From: Bettongia penicillata ogilbyi | Taxonomy: Eukaryota > Chordata > Mammalia > Diprotodontia > Potoroidae | Direction: 5' to 3' | Length of the DNA stretch: 64,000 nucleotides | Assembly: GCA_023548195.1 (NCBI GenBank) | Contig: JAJHZJ010000335.1 | Coordinates: 4,745,967-4,809,966 of the forward strand | Made by a program: the position numbers and the translations under genes | Notes under the pieces: generated by a model | What the model was told of the DNA's origin: nothing | Database searches by the model: none | Seen by the model: the letters and a program-made list of their open reading frames with translations, nothing else | Shown here: one piece after another, positions 10,401 to 25,504 of the stretch | Numbering within the stretch: position 1 is the stretch's first letter | Layout: every line of letters starts with the position of its first letter

Positions 10401-13400
10401 AGATGGTCCCACTGAAATCAGAGAAACGCCAGGAGCAGAGAGAAGGCCCCAGTTCAACAACAACTTCACCTTCCCTGGCATCCCCTGCCTGCTCGTGGGC
10501 AGCACATGCCCAGCTACAGCTCAGAATCCCAGGGAAAGGAGTGAACACAGCAAGGAAAAGGGAGGGAAAACACCTGGCTGAAGAGACAGCTGAAAAGGGG
10601 CCCAGGAGCAGGTGCTGGCTGCAGAATGGAATTAGCTTAAGAAAAGGAACACTGTGTTAAAAAAGACCGAGAGGAAGAAGTCATGGGTCCTGCAATGGAG
10701 GCACATGGGGCAGAGGCGGAGGGCGGCTGCTCTGTGCAGATGGCCTGTGGAGTCAGGGACGGTTAAGGGAAAGGGAACCAGGGAGGGGAAGAATCTGCAG
10801 GAGAGGAAGAGGCAGAACCCGCACCAGTAGAGAGGACAGACACGAGCTTCACACACAGAGAAACGTGCCAGGGCCACACTCACAGAACAAACCAACACCA
10901 AGCGAAAGAAAAGCCCGGGAGCCAAAAGAACTGGAGGGAGTGGGCGAAGAGGGGTTGAGGGAGACGCTCCCCCTCACACTGCCCTCAGGAGCCCGGCCCG
11001 TGGCTCACTCGTCTCGCCCAGCCTGCCCCTGGGGCCCACTGTCCCCTCTTTCTCTCTCTCTCTTTCTCTCTTCCCTGGTGGGGCCCTGGGGGCCCTGCCC
11101 CTGCACACAAGTAGCAGGCTCCAAGGCCTCCTGCTGCTCCTGCCAACCTACCTGGCTATGCATGAACTTAAGGTTGATCCCCTCCAGCGTAACCTGAAGC
11201 AAGCCACCCTCGCCCGTCCTCATGTCCTGCACTGGGAACTCACCGCCCAGCTCTGGACCTGTATTGAGGAAGGAGGCTGTCAGGCCCCGGGGAGCTCCCT
11301 GTCGGAATTCTGACAGCCCAGAAAGTTCCTGCCTGGCAGAAGCGCTGACCAGGCCCTCACCTGGCTTGGTGCTGTGCTGTCGCGCTGCGGCCCGCTCCAT
11401 GCTGTCCTTCACACAATAGTACAGTTCCCGACACTGTGGCACACAAGGAGGGGAATCAGGCCAGCCGCTGGCCCACAGCCGTGCCCAGGAGCTCCCTGGC
11501 GTCCCAGGATGGGGGCTCCTTCCCTCCCCAGCCCACCAGAGTAGAGGACACTATATCTACATCTGTAGCCACACCTTCTTGGTGTAGAACTTGTTGAGCT
11601 GTGTCTCGGGCCCGTTCCTTCTCCACAGACAGAGCACCTTGGTCTTGGGGCAGTAGGTCATGTTGATTAGTTTCTCATACCACCAACGCTCAGACACTGT
11701 CCCAATGCTGCTGCGCAAGACAACACAGTCATCACACACCTGCAGGGGAGAAGACGGAGGCTCAGTGGCTCCCACCTCCTGGAGGCCTCGCCTCCTGCCA
11801 CAGCTGATGTTGGCACTATCCCAGAAGCCCCATCCTACAGCTCTCTGCCAGGAAACAGAGACACAGAGCTCAAGTAAGGACATCCTCCTGAGAGGCCTGT
11901 GAGAAGAATGGAAGTCCGAGAGAGGTCTTTGTCCCTTTTCAAATGAGCATTTATCAAAAATCCACAGCACACAGTTCTCAGAAGTCTGGGAAATGCGAAG
12001 GAGATAAGGGATGCTCCCTCCTTCCACTACTAAGCTATGGTCCTCAAAGCTCAGGGAGCAGGCCATTCAGTGAGACTCCTGATCTCAGATCCAGTCGATG
12101 CCACAAAGGCACCTCTATTCACTATTTTGGTTTTTACATCACTTCTGGGTTACTCTTATTCCCTCCCAAGTGAGCCTTCCCAAGTATCATTCCACTGAAC
12201 AAATACTTCAATCCTATGGCTACTGAATTCACCTTTGAAAAGCTAAACATACTTTCGAGAAAATATCTCATTTTTTGTAAGAGACTTCTAAGTACTCTGC
12301 CCATCAAAAGGCAGTAGAAATACCAATTGGTCTATACCAAGAACACCTAAGCCTCTCAAAAAGAATTTTAATATTCCAGACAGTTTACTGAGAATCCCAA
12401 GAACCCTGTGCAGACACATGATCATGAAAGAGAGAAGGACAATGGGAACTGTAAGTTCCTAAATCCCAGTCCAGCTCAGCTGTGATTTTATGCTAAACAC
12501 CATGTTTCCATTTCACAGCCTAGAAAATAGAAAGGCCTACACTGTCGCACACTCCATAATCACTTAAAGAGCAATAATCCAAAGGCCAGAGAGGAGACAG
12601 AGAGTTGCTCAGGGGACCAGGGCGCGGTTCAGATGCTTAAAAGATGCCAGTACAATGGTGTGCATAAAGCTCTGGGTATGGAAGAAGCAACTGCTGCTGC
12701 AGCCCACTCTAGCTGGCAAACTTTGGGCAACACTCTAAGATGCCTTGAGAGGCCATAGCCTCAGCGTGGCCAACATCAGATGTGCAAAGGGCACAGCAGT
12801 ATGTGGGGACCTGCCCTGGGGAAGGCCCACTTCTGGGGGGCTGGGATTGCCCTGTCTCCAGAAAATGCTGAGAACTTCTGACAGGGAGGGAGAAAGGTGG
12901 TGAGCTCTGAGCCCTCAGACACACTGCCTGGCTAGACGTGAGGGAATGAGGTCCCTGGCAACCATGTCGCAGGGAAAGTACCTCCAGACCCACACCAAGC
13001 TAGGATCTGCATGCCCCTTGGGCCATCCAGCCAAGGATGGAGATACTGCCAACCCCTTTTCTAGCTCCATCAGCCCAAGGCTTGCATTTCTTTTTCAGGG
13101 AAGGCCTTCTCTATTTGGCCTCTTCTGACAGTCATGAAAATCAAGTCCAAATGAGCCAAACTGGAATGATCTTACAACTTATTTTAATCCAGTGCAACTT
13201 GGTGGAGGAGGGCTATAATTGGATCCTGAAGTCCCTAAGCAAAGAGACATGCTTTTTTTAAAATGTCCAAGAAACCAACCTTTGGCAAGAGATCACTGGT
13301 CACCTTTACACTGTTAATTAGCCAAAAGCCAAGTGATTTTGGGAGAGTGTGCTTCCATGCTGGATCTAGTCTCCTATAATCCTATGACAACATGGACAAA

Positions 13401-16400
13401 TGTTCTCTGGCTTCTTGGCTGGAAGATTTCTATTCATTCTCCATGTTTCTGGTTGACACCTACCTCCATAAAGAAGATATCCCCACTGGTGTCTGTCCCT
13501 GCATGCACCACGAATGTCTGTTTCTTGATGTGACGGCTGCCACTCGGCTGGAGAGACACGTCCCGCCCATTCTAGTGGAGGAGACAACTTTTAAGGTCAA
13601 AGAGGACTCTGGGCAGGGCGCGCTGGTCAGCGCTGGAGCTAAGAATAGGCCCCTATTCAGCACAGTCTCACCGCTAGCTGCTGTCCTACCTATCAGGACT
13701 TTCTTGAATCCCCTTATCTCAAAGATAAGAGTTTGTACCATCCCACAAGAGTTCTGGTTTTTGAAGACCTATGGTCTTGGGCTAAGGCCTTCAGGCCAGT
13801 GCTCCAAATCAGAATAAACTAATAAAACCGCTGCAGCCCAACAGGGTTGTCTGGATCTCCACAGTGGAACAAACCAAGAGACAGGCTCTTGGGAGCAGGC
13901 AATCTTAATATTTTAATATTCTGAAACTTGTATTCCAATATAGTTGATTTCCTTTGTAAGCCTCGGTGTTTTAAGCATTTAAAAACCTTATTCCTTATTC
14001 CAAGAAGAAGAAGCACCTAGGCTTCAGCAGCCTGATCCAGGGGCCCAACTCTACAGGGTCCAACCCCTTGCATCACTAGGACTCTACCATCTGCCTTCCT
14101 TAAATACAGGGTTGATGAAGAGGTGGAGAAGAGCCTTAGAGGAATGCAGCAGGTACTCACCAGGCTGGCCAGCTGATCTAACACTTCATTTATCTGCTGG
14201 CCATACACAAGCCCAATGTGAGACTTCCCCATCAGGCGTCTCACCTTCTTCCGGATGTCATTCTTGTTTACCTAGGAAGCCAAAGTAAGACCTTGTGGGG
14301 AAGGCCAATCCCCAACCAAGGTTCAATTCTCTGGAGAGAAAAGAGGACAGCAGAGACAGTACGTCCCTGTGATCAAGAAAGGAGGGCAGCAAAAACCACC
14401 TTGAGTTAGCAGTATGATGTTTTTTGCCAGAGTAATAGGAAAGAAGAGAGCTCTGAGAAGACCACGGCACTGAGTCACAATGCCTTCACAGAGAAGTGAG
14501 TGTCCCTCAGCGTCCTGGCTGTCGGAATCAGTCATGGCTGGCTGAGATATGGACGACTTTCACCTGTTCCAAAACTGCCACTGCTTCATGACAAGTCTTT
14601 GTGCTTGGCCTCAGACTTTCACAGCCTTAGGGAGGACTACACTTAGATGGTCTGACTCAGTGGACAGACTCTGCAGTGACCTGGAACAGATCTGGCCCTT
14701 CCAGTAGCAGGAATAACAAAGCTCCAGGAGACCAGATTCCCTGGCTTCCATTACCTTCATCAGAAGCATATAGGAGATGAGGTTGTTCAAGAGTGTGGCC
14801 AGCAATCGATCTTCATCATCCTCCAGGCGCTTCCGGTCATGTTCTCCCAGGGATAGGTACCTGTCCAAGGAAGAAGAGACAAGTCAGCCTGGTAGTACGA
14901 AGGTAGGAAGCAGAAGAATCTAAGTTCATGTGGTCCAAACTGTGGTTGTGTACCTGTCGATCATTTCTTGGGGTCCCTGATCCATGCCCATGCCTTCTCT
15001 CTCCAACATCACAGCATCAAGGAAGGCATCTTCCCAGAACTGCATCTGGTCCCACAGGGTAGAACGTTCTTTACCTGAATACCAGAGAGGCTCCTCAGAA
15101 GGTCACATGAGCCATTTGGATGTGACTCCTTAGCCACAGAAGTACTCTCTCTAGGAAAGGGAGTCACCTCAAACCCCAGGGAAGAAAGGAGCATAGGACT
15201 CTGCCCCCACTCTGTAGCACAGCTGCCACCTGCCCCAGCTGCCTCTCAATGAGGTCAGCCCCTCCCAGTGAGATGCAAAAGACACAGTACACAAGGAAAG
15301 GTGGTTACTCATAGAGAAGGTCTCCATAGCTGCATCCTCTAACTGGTCCCACATGGATCCTTTGTCCCTTCCTACCAAGTTATTAGCAGGAGGAGTCATG
15401 GCAGCAAAGGAAGGAAAAAGGAAAAGGAAGAGAAAGAGCATGTTGATAAACACCAAAGCCTAGCACATTCTTCCAGGAAAGTGTATCCCTTCCTACCCCA
15501 GCAAGCTGTCTGCCTTCAAATACATGATCGCTGTGTGTCACCACAGACCAAGTGAGGCCTGGGTGACAACCACATCCCTTACCTACAGCCTCCTCACTCT
15601 TGGTCCTAACTAGCCTGTCTGGCTCTACCCCCACTCACCTAGGAGTCCCTCGTAGAGGTAGACACGCTGGCTCACATCTTCAAAAGGACGAATGGGGCTG
15701 CCCACTGCTTTCTCTTTTGTACTTGGCTTCAGACTGTGGGCCTTGCCCTGCAAGGAGGAGATGAGAGATCAGCTGCCATAGGTGGGGTCCCCACAGAGTA
15801 CTCAGACCATCACTGGGTCTATTACTCTAAACCACCCAGTAAATCCTGCCGCTTTTCCACTCTCTAGGACCTTACTGAATTGGTCTAAAAGACTAGCTTC
15901 CATGATGACCTTTTACATTATTACCTAAAGTCTCCATCGAACCTTCCTTCTTGTCACTCCCAATAGGAGTGCCTACCCAACTTAAGGAAAAGCCAGATAG
16001 GTTTTCTCTATAGTACTAACAAGAAGATTCCCATATTCGTTCTCACAGTATTCTTTATCAGTTGGGAACAGGTAGGGAACGAAACAGAAGCAGATGGAGA
16101 AAAATCCAATTTCCCCAAGACAATCCTGTAAATGAGGACAGAGATACTCCTCTTGGGTCACTGCTTTGCAGTCTATTTCCTAGACAATGGGGACTCAATA
16201 TCATTGGTCTCGGAGTCAAAAGGTCTGGGCGCCTGTTCTCAGTGAGCCAACCTCACAAGTAAGTCATGTTTACTTTCCCCACAGCAAGGATGAATTTCAT
16301 GCCAGGTATAATGACAGAGATAGTCAGAAATCCTTCAGGGCTCATGGGCATGCAGCGAGTGGCTTCTTGCTAGACTGGAGGCATACCATGCCTTACAATG

Positions 16401-19400
16401 CCATCCCATCTAAATTCTGAACTCTTCCATAGAAGTTATGGCAGGACATGAAATGTTCACTAAAACCAGTTGGATTAGATTCAGGAAAGGGCAAGCCCCA
16501 TTCACTTGCATAATCCTGCTGGCTTACAGGTCTCTTCTCCACCCCAAACTACAGCATAATGGGAACACAGCATATGCAGAAGGCCCTGCAGGTGGGAATG
16601 ATCACCAATATTAATAATTGATTCCATCTAAATGTCATGTTCTAGCTTCCCCACAGACCAACAGTCACCCAGGGTTCTCCCCTTCCCATTCCTGACTGAC
16701 GAAATGGCAAGTATGCTGGAGCGCTGAATTCAACGAACTGGCTACTTAAGGAGAAACTCTCATGGAAGAGGAAGCCTGGCCTAGACTCTGCCTGGTTAGT
16801 GCTTGTGGTGTGACCTACAGCAAGTCCCCTGCCAGAAGAGGGCAGCCTCCTTGAGCCAGCAGAAAAACGTGACACAAGCAATCTTCAAATCCTGTGCTGG
16901 TAGATGTTTATCCGAATGCCCAGGGCACTCTAGTTCCTTTATGGATGACTTTTGTGCTTTGCCCATGGTCTTTCTCTCCACCCCAGCACTCTGAATGGAT
17001 GACCCACAAGCATCTCAAACGCAATGTCTAAAACAGAAGCCATTCTGAAAGAGCTCTTTCCCAGTCCACTAGAATCTTCCCTCTGAAATTACCTCTCATT
17101 CCTCTGTATTTATCTTGTATGTGCATGGCTGAATGCTGTCTCCTCTAGAATGCATGCTCCTTAAGAGCAGGGACCATGTTCCCACCTTTTTCTATAGCCC
17201 TGGTGCTTAGTAAAGTGCCTGACACACAATGGGACGCTTGAGAAACACGCTTTAGGTGGCTGATAATCAGTATCTCCACTTCCCGGCCCCTCACCTTCTC
17301 CTGAGGTTCCAAATCACGTAATTGAAATTGTTCTACCCAAAGTTACTAAAGCGCTCTTCAATGCTCAAGCTAATGGCTTCTTCTTGATCCACATCCTTCC
17401 TGGCCTCTCTACAGCATCCAACACGTTGATGGCCTTCTCCTCTGGAACATTCTCTCCTCTCTTGGTTCTCCTCCAACCACTCTGACCAATCCTGTTCAGT
17501 CTCTTTTGCTGGATCTTCTTCTTCGTCATGGGCACTAACTGTGGGTAACCCTCAAGGCCTGTCCTAGGCCTCTCTCTGTTCTTTTCACTTGGAGACTGTA
17601 AGTTCCTTTGGGTTCAGCAATCACTTCTCCGCAGACAAGACCCAGATCTAGTTATCCAGCGCTAGTCTCTCCTTTGAGTTCATCCCACATCACTATTTAC
17701 CTGTTAGACATTTCAAACTGAATGTTCTATAAGCAGGCCCGTAACAGAACTCATTTTCGTGTCCCCAAAACAAGGCCCCTCATCTGAACTTCTCTGTTAC
17801 TCTAGTAGGCACCATTCTTTCAGGCATCCAGGCTCACAAGCACGGTGTCATCCTTGATCTGCTTAGTTTCCAAAACTTTTAATTTCAGTGTTGAAACCAT
17901 CTCTCCCATACAAACAAACCTCATTCATCATCTGGCCTACTTCAACGAGGCTCTCCCTCTGCAATCTAGCCTCCATCTACCTGCCAGAGGCATTTTCTTA
18001 AAGCATAGGTCTGACCATGCCACCCCACTGTGAAGTAAACTCCAGTGATGCCCATTAGCTTCTGAGTCAAACACAAAATCTGGTTTGGCATTTAAAACTC
18101 TCCTAGCTCTCCAATCTTTTTACATTCTCCTCCCTTGGGGCATTGGTTCTTCACACACAACACTCCACCTCTCCTCCCGGTGCCTCTGCAATGGCCGGCT
18201 TCTAACATCTAGAAGCTTCCCTTCCTAAACCCCATTTCTTAGAAAGTCTAGCTTCCTTTCAGAGTGAGCTCCAGCATTACCTCCTCCGGAAGGCCTTCTT
18301 GTTCCCCAAGTTTTCAGGTCCATCTCCTCTTTCATCAAGCTCTTAATTTATCTTGTAAACTGATTTCTAAATTGTCTCCTTCAGTAGAATACAAGCCCTT
18401 GAGGGCAGAATCTCCTTTTTGCTTTTTCGTTGTATCTCCAGAGCTTAGCATGGTGCATGGCATATGGTAAGTTCATAAATACTTGCTGACTGACTGGGAT
18501 ATTCTACAGTAGTGTACCCCAATTCAGCTCTGACTCTGCTATCATTGACTAGTCCCAAACCATCTTCTATCACCACCCTGATATTAGGCTTTGAGTGTTT
18601 CACACAGGAGTTTGATAGGTCCTTAGCAGATTGGGCTAGGCGTCCAAATGATCACTGATGGAAGAGAATTTTACTAAAAACAGGTGTCAAATTCCAATAA
18701 AAACAGGGACCACTAATTCATACAGAAAGCCACATGCTAACTTAGTTTTAAATGTGGCACTATCTATATTTTATTGTATTTTTATATATCTGGATAAATA
18801 CTTTCCAAATATATTTTCATCTGGTTCAGGCCACACTCAGTGGTAGTACTGTTGGCCACACGTTTGAAACCTCTGCTCTAAAAAGCTCAGACAATAGATT
18901 CATAATAGTTCTGTGAGGGAGAAAAAAGTCTGAAGGAAATTCTCATTAAAATCAACTCAATTATTTCAAGGATATCCATATCCCTGACTCTATTTCCTTC
19001 CTCATGTTTTGATTTTTCCCTTCTGGACAAGAAAAATGGCTTTCCCTGGGCAGAAAATAAAGCTTACAAAGATGGCGCCTGAGGCAGAACTGGTCTCAAT
19101 TTCACTGTCAGATACAGTGCCACGAAGTCCTGCCAAGTGGGCACTGCCATCACCACCTGGTCCGTCACCTGCATTGCTGCTGAGGTCACTGTCTGCTCCC
19201 AATGTCTCTCCAGAACTGTTACTCACCTGGGGGAAAACAAGCAGTAAGGAATACTCCCCAAGGCAAAGAAATCCTCTAACAAGGAGTCAAGAATTTCTAA
19301 GTTGTTGGAACTCGATGTAGTCACCGAGAAAGAAGTGCCAAGCGCAGCCAAGGAGTATTTTGCTATTTGTAAAATTATGAGTGTGGAGGTCTCAAGATCT

Positions 19401-22400
19401 GGTCCAAGACAGAAAGACCCTTCTATGAACAGGCAGGTCCAGAGTGGGAACCCAGTGAACTGAAACTAGGGTGATTCTCTAAAGGAAAGCAACCTTCCTC
19501 CATTCCCTACACCCATGACGCCAGTGTGGTGTTCCCCTACCACAGTGCTAACTTCAGAATCCTGGCTTGTGCTTCGGACCATGACTGCTGGGCCTACACT
19601 AATGGTAGATTCCAGGTCACTTCTCTGAAATGAGAGAAAGAAAGACAAGGTTCAGCAAGTTACATGCTCTACCCTCAGTCTCCTTAAGAAGTACTCGCTT
19701 CCCCTTTCCCCACCTCTATGCCCTCCCTCCCAGAATAGATCATATACAAGGGCTGAGATGGCCACCTACATCCAGCCCCCAACAGGGTCATCAACAAACC
19801 TGAGAACTAGACATCAGGCTCACACCACTGTCTGCGCTGATCTGGGACTTTTTCTCATCTGTCTCACCAAGATCAAAGACAGGTTTAATTCCTTCAGGCC
19901 CTAAGGAAAGGGGGAGAATATCTGATTAATGAGGATGCACAGACTGTGAGACAGAGACAGCAGAACAAACTGGTCTCAGCACTGGTCAGCAAGTCAATCA
20001 CCTCTCCATGGACTACTTTCCTCCACGTCCCAATAGATTAACAAGCCCCTAGTTCCTTCAAAACCAACTGAGAAGCATTCAACCTGGCTCCGAGGGGCTC
20101 AGTGACCCTCTTCTCGCCCTAGGCCCCAAACACAAAAAGACCCACAAACAAATGTCTAAACCACACGCCACTGCACTCACAGCTTGAACTCCACTGGTGC
20201 CTGAAGCAAAGTGATGGGTCACGCAGTGGCTCCCAAGTGAATGTCTGAAGGGGCTTGAGAAGGTAATGCCCAACGAGACAAAGAAATAGCGGTTGTTTTG
20301 CTGGACATTGCTCAGCCTCCTCAAAGTCTCCAGGTCTAAGATAAAGGTTTCCCACATTTCCTCTTCCCCCCCAACCCCAACAATGGGATGGCGGAAGGAC
20401 AGAATGACAGAAAGCAAGAAAGCATCCCTAGGCAAGGCACCAGGGAGGGAGGTGCAGCTACAGACTCAACACAGGAGGGGCAGCACCCATCTCTGCCAAC
20501 TGTGCCCAGAGGCCTTCTCGTAGGTGAGGGAGATGTCATCCAACAAGGGACTCTGAGACAAGCAAGCACTCTCCCCACCAACTCTGACGGCACAGAGAAC
20601 CAGCTTCCCAGGGTTTACTCAATAGGAACATTAGCTATGAGGGGGAGAAGGGGTCTCCAGGCCTCATACCTGTATTACACATACCACCTACCTGTTCACA
20701 CTTATTCCAAATATCCCCTAGAGCAAATTTGGATAGGGTTGACGCAGTAAGCCTGCTCCAGCTGGGCCTGGGGAGTTGGCAGGTATGGGGGACTTTGGGG
20801 CAGGGAGGGGGGCATTTGTTCCTTACTCTGTTTGTCCAAAGCTTTTTGTTTTTTCACTTCCTGGTGCTTGTTCCACAACTCTACCCCAGATGCAATGCAA
20901 GCAGGAGAGAAAGACAGAGAGAGTCAGAGGCTGGTCAGACGGGCGGAATGGAACCCCACCCCACCCCAGGAGATCCAGGCTAGGGTACAGCATTCCAAAT
21001 CGAGTGTTCCAACGCCTCTCCACACACTACAGGAGAATGGAAGGCACAAAACTTCTGGTCCTACCTCATCAGAGCTAGTCAGGTCCTTGTCTTGGGTGGA
21101 AAGGACGTGAAATTACCTTTTTAGGACAAGGCAATTTGTAAAGACTCACTGGAGGAAAGTGCCACTTTAGGCATCAAACAAGCAATGAAAGGTTTTCGAG
21201 AGCTGGAATGCAGACATGATTAACTCACTGATGGCTTAGGAATGGATGGAGGCCTGTTTATTTAGCTAATGACCAATTCCCCAGCTACCGGTGAAAGAGT
21301 TCTTCCCACTCAAAGTCTGCACCACTCCCGTAGAAGCCTCAGAGATAGTCCTGACTCCTCAGCTAACAGCTTACTTAGCCTGATCCATGCGTTGAACATT
21401 CCAGATTGTCTAGAAGTCTGATGGAAGCTAAGGTCCCCCCTCCCTTCTGGCCAGTGTTAGAAGGAACATAAGAGAATTACAGAACAGCCTTTTGCAGTGC
21501 TCCAGAAGAGAGTTCTGATCTCACAATTCAGGAAACACTGACTGAGAGGAGCTTCTCACTGAGTCGGCAGGCTGAGGCGCCCACATGGGCGAGGCCATGT
21601 GGGATGGACCTGAATTCTCTCCATAACCACTTTTTGGTGATGAAGCAGCAGTTACTAAGGGTCATGACAAGTAGTCGACAGCATGAAGTGCACTGTTCAG
21701 GGACCCAGGACCAAGGGAAAAGCAAGCTAGGGCCTTGGCAGCTCAAGGTCAAGTGGTTTGTGGATGGGACACAGAGGGCGTCCCACTGTATTGCTGAAGG
21801 GACACTCTCCTTCTCATAGCAGAGCACCAAGCTCTTAGTCAAGGAAAGACTGAAATGCTTATAGAAAAACTGGCTCAGAGCACTACACTTCTGATACAGA
21901 GATCCCAAAGATGAAGAGGAGTATGGGAGTTTCAGGGCAGTCTCCACAGGAGTCAGCACTGTGTCCTGAAAGTGGATAAATAGGATAGGGAACAACATGG
22001 GCTCCAGAGGCCCAGGCAACCTTCTTTACTTTGGACACATCTCCCAACTCCCTCCTAGCTTTCCAGAGCTCACGTAGCCTCTTTACTCTACAGAAAAGAA
22101 ACTCCAGGTGCCAATGAGTCAAGGAAGTCAGAAGAGCAGCACAGAATCCAAAATGGAGCCTCATTGGCCATTCCTCCCCATGCCCACTGTCCAGGTAGAG
22201 TCAAGGTGCAATAAGGGACAGGAGGAGGTATGAGGGTGTACTAGAAGGGCAGGGAGTCATCACTAGGTAAGCCTTCCTCTTTGAGAAGCAAAGTATGGCA
22301 AAGACAAGGACAGGATTCTGGATGAAATGTGGGCACAGAGAAAAGATTCAGAAACTAGCACTTCTCCATGGCACTGAGCACAGGAATACGCACCAATAGA

Positions 22401-25400
22401 AGCTACAAAATTCTCTTCCTTTAGGCTTCTGGTGTCCAGCTCCTTGGGGCCCTTTCCTGTAGCACTTGGTACCCGTGGTCCCAACTGGGGAACCCTCAAC
22501 TGTGCCATGGCCTTTGGGTCTCCTCGTGCAGTCAGGCCTGAATCTTTGCCAACTGGTGTGTTCACACTATCTGTGGGACTTCTCTTCCGTTTATCTGGCT
22601 CTGAGGAAAAGGATAGCAACGTGAGCAGGCCAGAGAAGGAGGATGAAGGGACCAAGGTCTGGAGACTCAGTAGGATAAGGGGCAATGGAGAGAGGGGCAG
22701 ATGGGAGGTGAACGAAATAGAACAGGCAGACTCCTGAATACAAGAAACAGCTGTGAACTGTCTACTCATAAAAGAACAATGTAGAGAGCAGGGTGGAGTG
22801 GCTGGGGAGCTGGCCTGGCGTCAGGAAGACCTGGGTTCAAGTCGTGACTCTGATCATCCTGACTGAGTGACTTTCATCATATGCCCCAGGTGACTGAGCT
22901 GCAGAAAAAGTGCCAACCTACAAGGCGCTGGTACTGAGGTTCCCTGCCTCAGTGAAATCACATGGGCACAATCCCCAACCCCAGTCAGCCAATAAACATT
23001 TAGTTCAAGGAGCTCATAGTCTAACAGGGAGAGCGCATTCAGATAAGGATGTACAAACAAGCTACAGCCAGAAGAGAACGGGAACAAGGTGTCAGAGCCC
23101 AAGAGTGAACTCTGCTTGAAGAGGAGACAAGCCAGGGCCGTAGGCCTTACCTTTGCTGTAGTAGTGGGTCTGGGCAATCTCCAGAAGCCCAAAGGTGCTG
23201 GCCATGCCACCGAGGCCAGCATTGGCATAAGACTGCTCCAAGCTCAGCACCATGCACTTCAGGAGGTCTAGCATGCCTTTGTAGACCTTTCGGCTTACCT
23301 CCTGAAACAACGATGGCAGGGGCTTGAACCCACCATGGTCCCGTCAGTTCTGCCCTGCCCCCATTGCCCGGCCCAGCCCAGTCACTGACCACGTCAGGGA
23401 TCGTCTCCTGGCAAGCACCATCCTCAGGAGGCGCTAGGCGGTTCAGCTTGCTCAGAACAAAGCCTCGGAGCTGCTCGCTCTCCAGCAGCCGTCTCACCTT
23501 CTTCACACTGAGCCAGCCCACTCCTTGGCCATCCAACACACTGTGCACAACCTCTTTCAGGAACTGCTGGTTTTCACTGTGTCGACACAAACCACTCTAG
23601 AGGTGTGGCTTCTGGCCCCTGCCCAAGCCCTGCCTTGCCTGCCCAGTGTCTCACTCAACCATCACCATAACTCACTAACTGAACCCAAGTGATAAGCCTG
23701 AGCAAAAAACTGGACCTGCCCTCTTTAGGGGACACTGGGGGTTCTGAGAATCCCTTGCCCCATCACCCCTCCCCTCTCTCTTTCTCCTGGATGCCCTTCA
23801 AACACCGCTCTCCTGACTTGGCTGCCCTGCCATTCATCACCTGGAATTGCTGGCTCGTCCCTGAGGTGATGGAGACTCTCTTTTCACTGTGGGGCTGTGT
23901 TTGATGACGGATGACTTCTGATCCACCAAGGCTCGCCGGCTTCCTACAGCCAGGAAGATAGAAGCAATACAGGTCGCCATAATGGGTCAGCAAACAGCCC
24001 TGAGCAGCCACGGTCCGCACCCATTCCTAACAAGGGCGGGGTGGCAGTGGACTCAAGGCATCACACATAGGCAGAAACCAGCCAGGGAACACCGAGGAGG
24101 TGGAAATGGAGACAAAGCCACTCCACATGCACGTCCCCAGCACCAGCAGCACACTGTGGGCAAGCCAAAGGCATCATGGGGGAGAGGGTGAGGTAGGCTG
24201 CTCATTTGATGCTGCTTGCCCCACGAGTAGGGTGGCCCCAGGCAGGCACAGAAGATGCTAAGGAAAGAAAGTCATGCACAGCTCGCAGGCAAAACCCACC
24301 TTCACCGCTCCCGGGGCCGGCTTCAGTAACAATCTCCATTAGAGTATTTAGCCCAAATACTGGGACATAAAAACACAATTAGTAGGTGCACCACAATCCT
24401 CCAACCCCTAAACCCCTCAATGGAGCTGTAGCCAGAAATATGCCAAGCACCATGTACTCCGGGCTAGGCCCCAGAGCCCTGCTTCCAGTAGCTGCCATAT
24501 TTGGTAGCCTCACCTGCAGGGACCCAGAGCTAGCTGAGCAAGGTCTCAAAGCCAGAGCTGGTAGGGAAAACAGCACAGGGAGCCTGGTAGCTCCAGGCAC
24601 CACATAGCCACATGCTGGAAGGAAGAGTGACTGTTGACCGGCATGAAATACCCAGCCCGGGTTCCCCTCCCCTGAAATGATCCTCATCCTGAACAGACAC
24701 CCTAGCAGGGGAGAAGGGGGCAGGGGACAAGCGAAGCAGATGAGAGGTGGAGTGTGGTCATGCAGTGAGGCAATCATTAATTGCTGTTTCCTTCAAATGT
24801 GTGAAATGACACGTCAGGAACACAAGTTCCCACTATGCCCCACTGAGGCTGCCCACATTGCAATGGCAACACCAAGTAACTGCACCCTCAGCAAGAAATA
24901 TGGGAGGCCTTTTGATAGTCAAAGTTCAGATCAGGGACATGTCAACTCCCTTCTTGGTCTGGCCCAATCACAGTATCCCAGGCTCAACAGGCAGGGAACA
25001 CCGCTCGTGTCGAATCCCACAGCCCCACTCGGGCTTCGTTAGCCACCAGTGCAGTTTACCAAACATCAGAACTTCAAGCAGACCAAACCAAGCAGCAGGC
25101 TTCACAGAACCCTGAGAGGGCAGGAAGCCAAGCCAAGAGGCTTCGTGACCTTCTCAGCAGCCCTCCTGAGTCAGCTCCTTGGAAGCTCTGGAAGTGAGGC
25201 ACGGCAAACAACTGGCCCATCTCTTAAACAGTAACGGTAACAGTAACAGCATTTATAACACATTTAAGGTTTGCAAAGCAAAGCAAACCAGATCTGCTAC
25301 ATCATTTGATCCTCAGAACAACATTATTACCATTTTTCAGATAAGCTAACTGAGGCAGAGAAAGGCTAAGTGACTCCCCCAAAGTCATATATGGCTAGTA

Positions 25401-25450
25401 AGTGTCTGAGGTAGGATTAAACTTCCAGGCTCCAAGTCCAACATTCTTAT

Positions 25451-25504
<54 letters not shown>

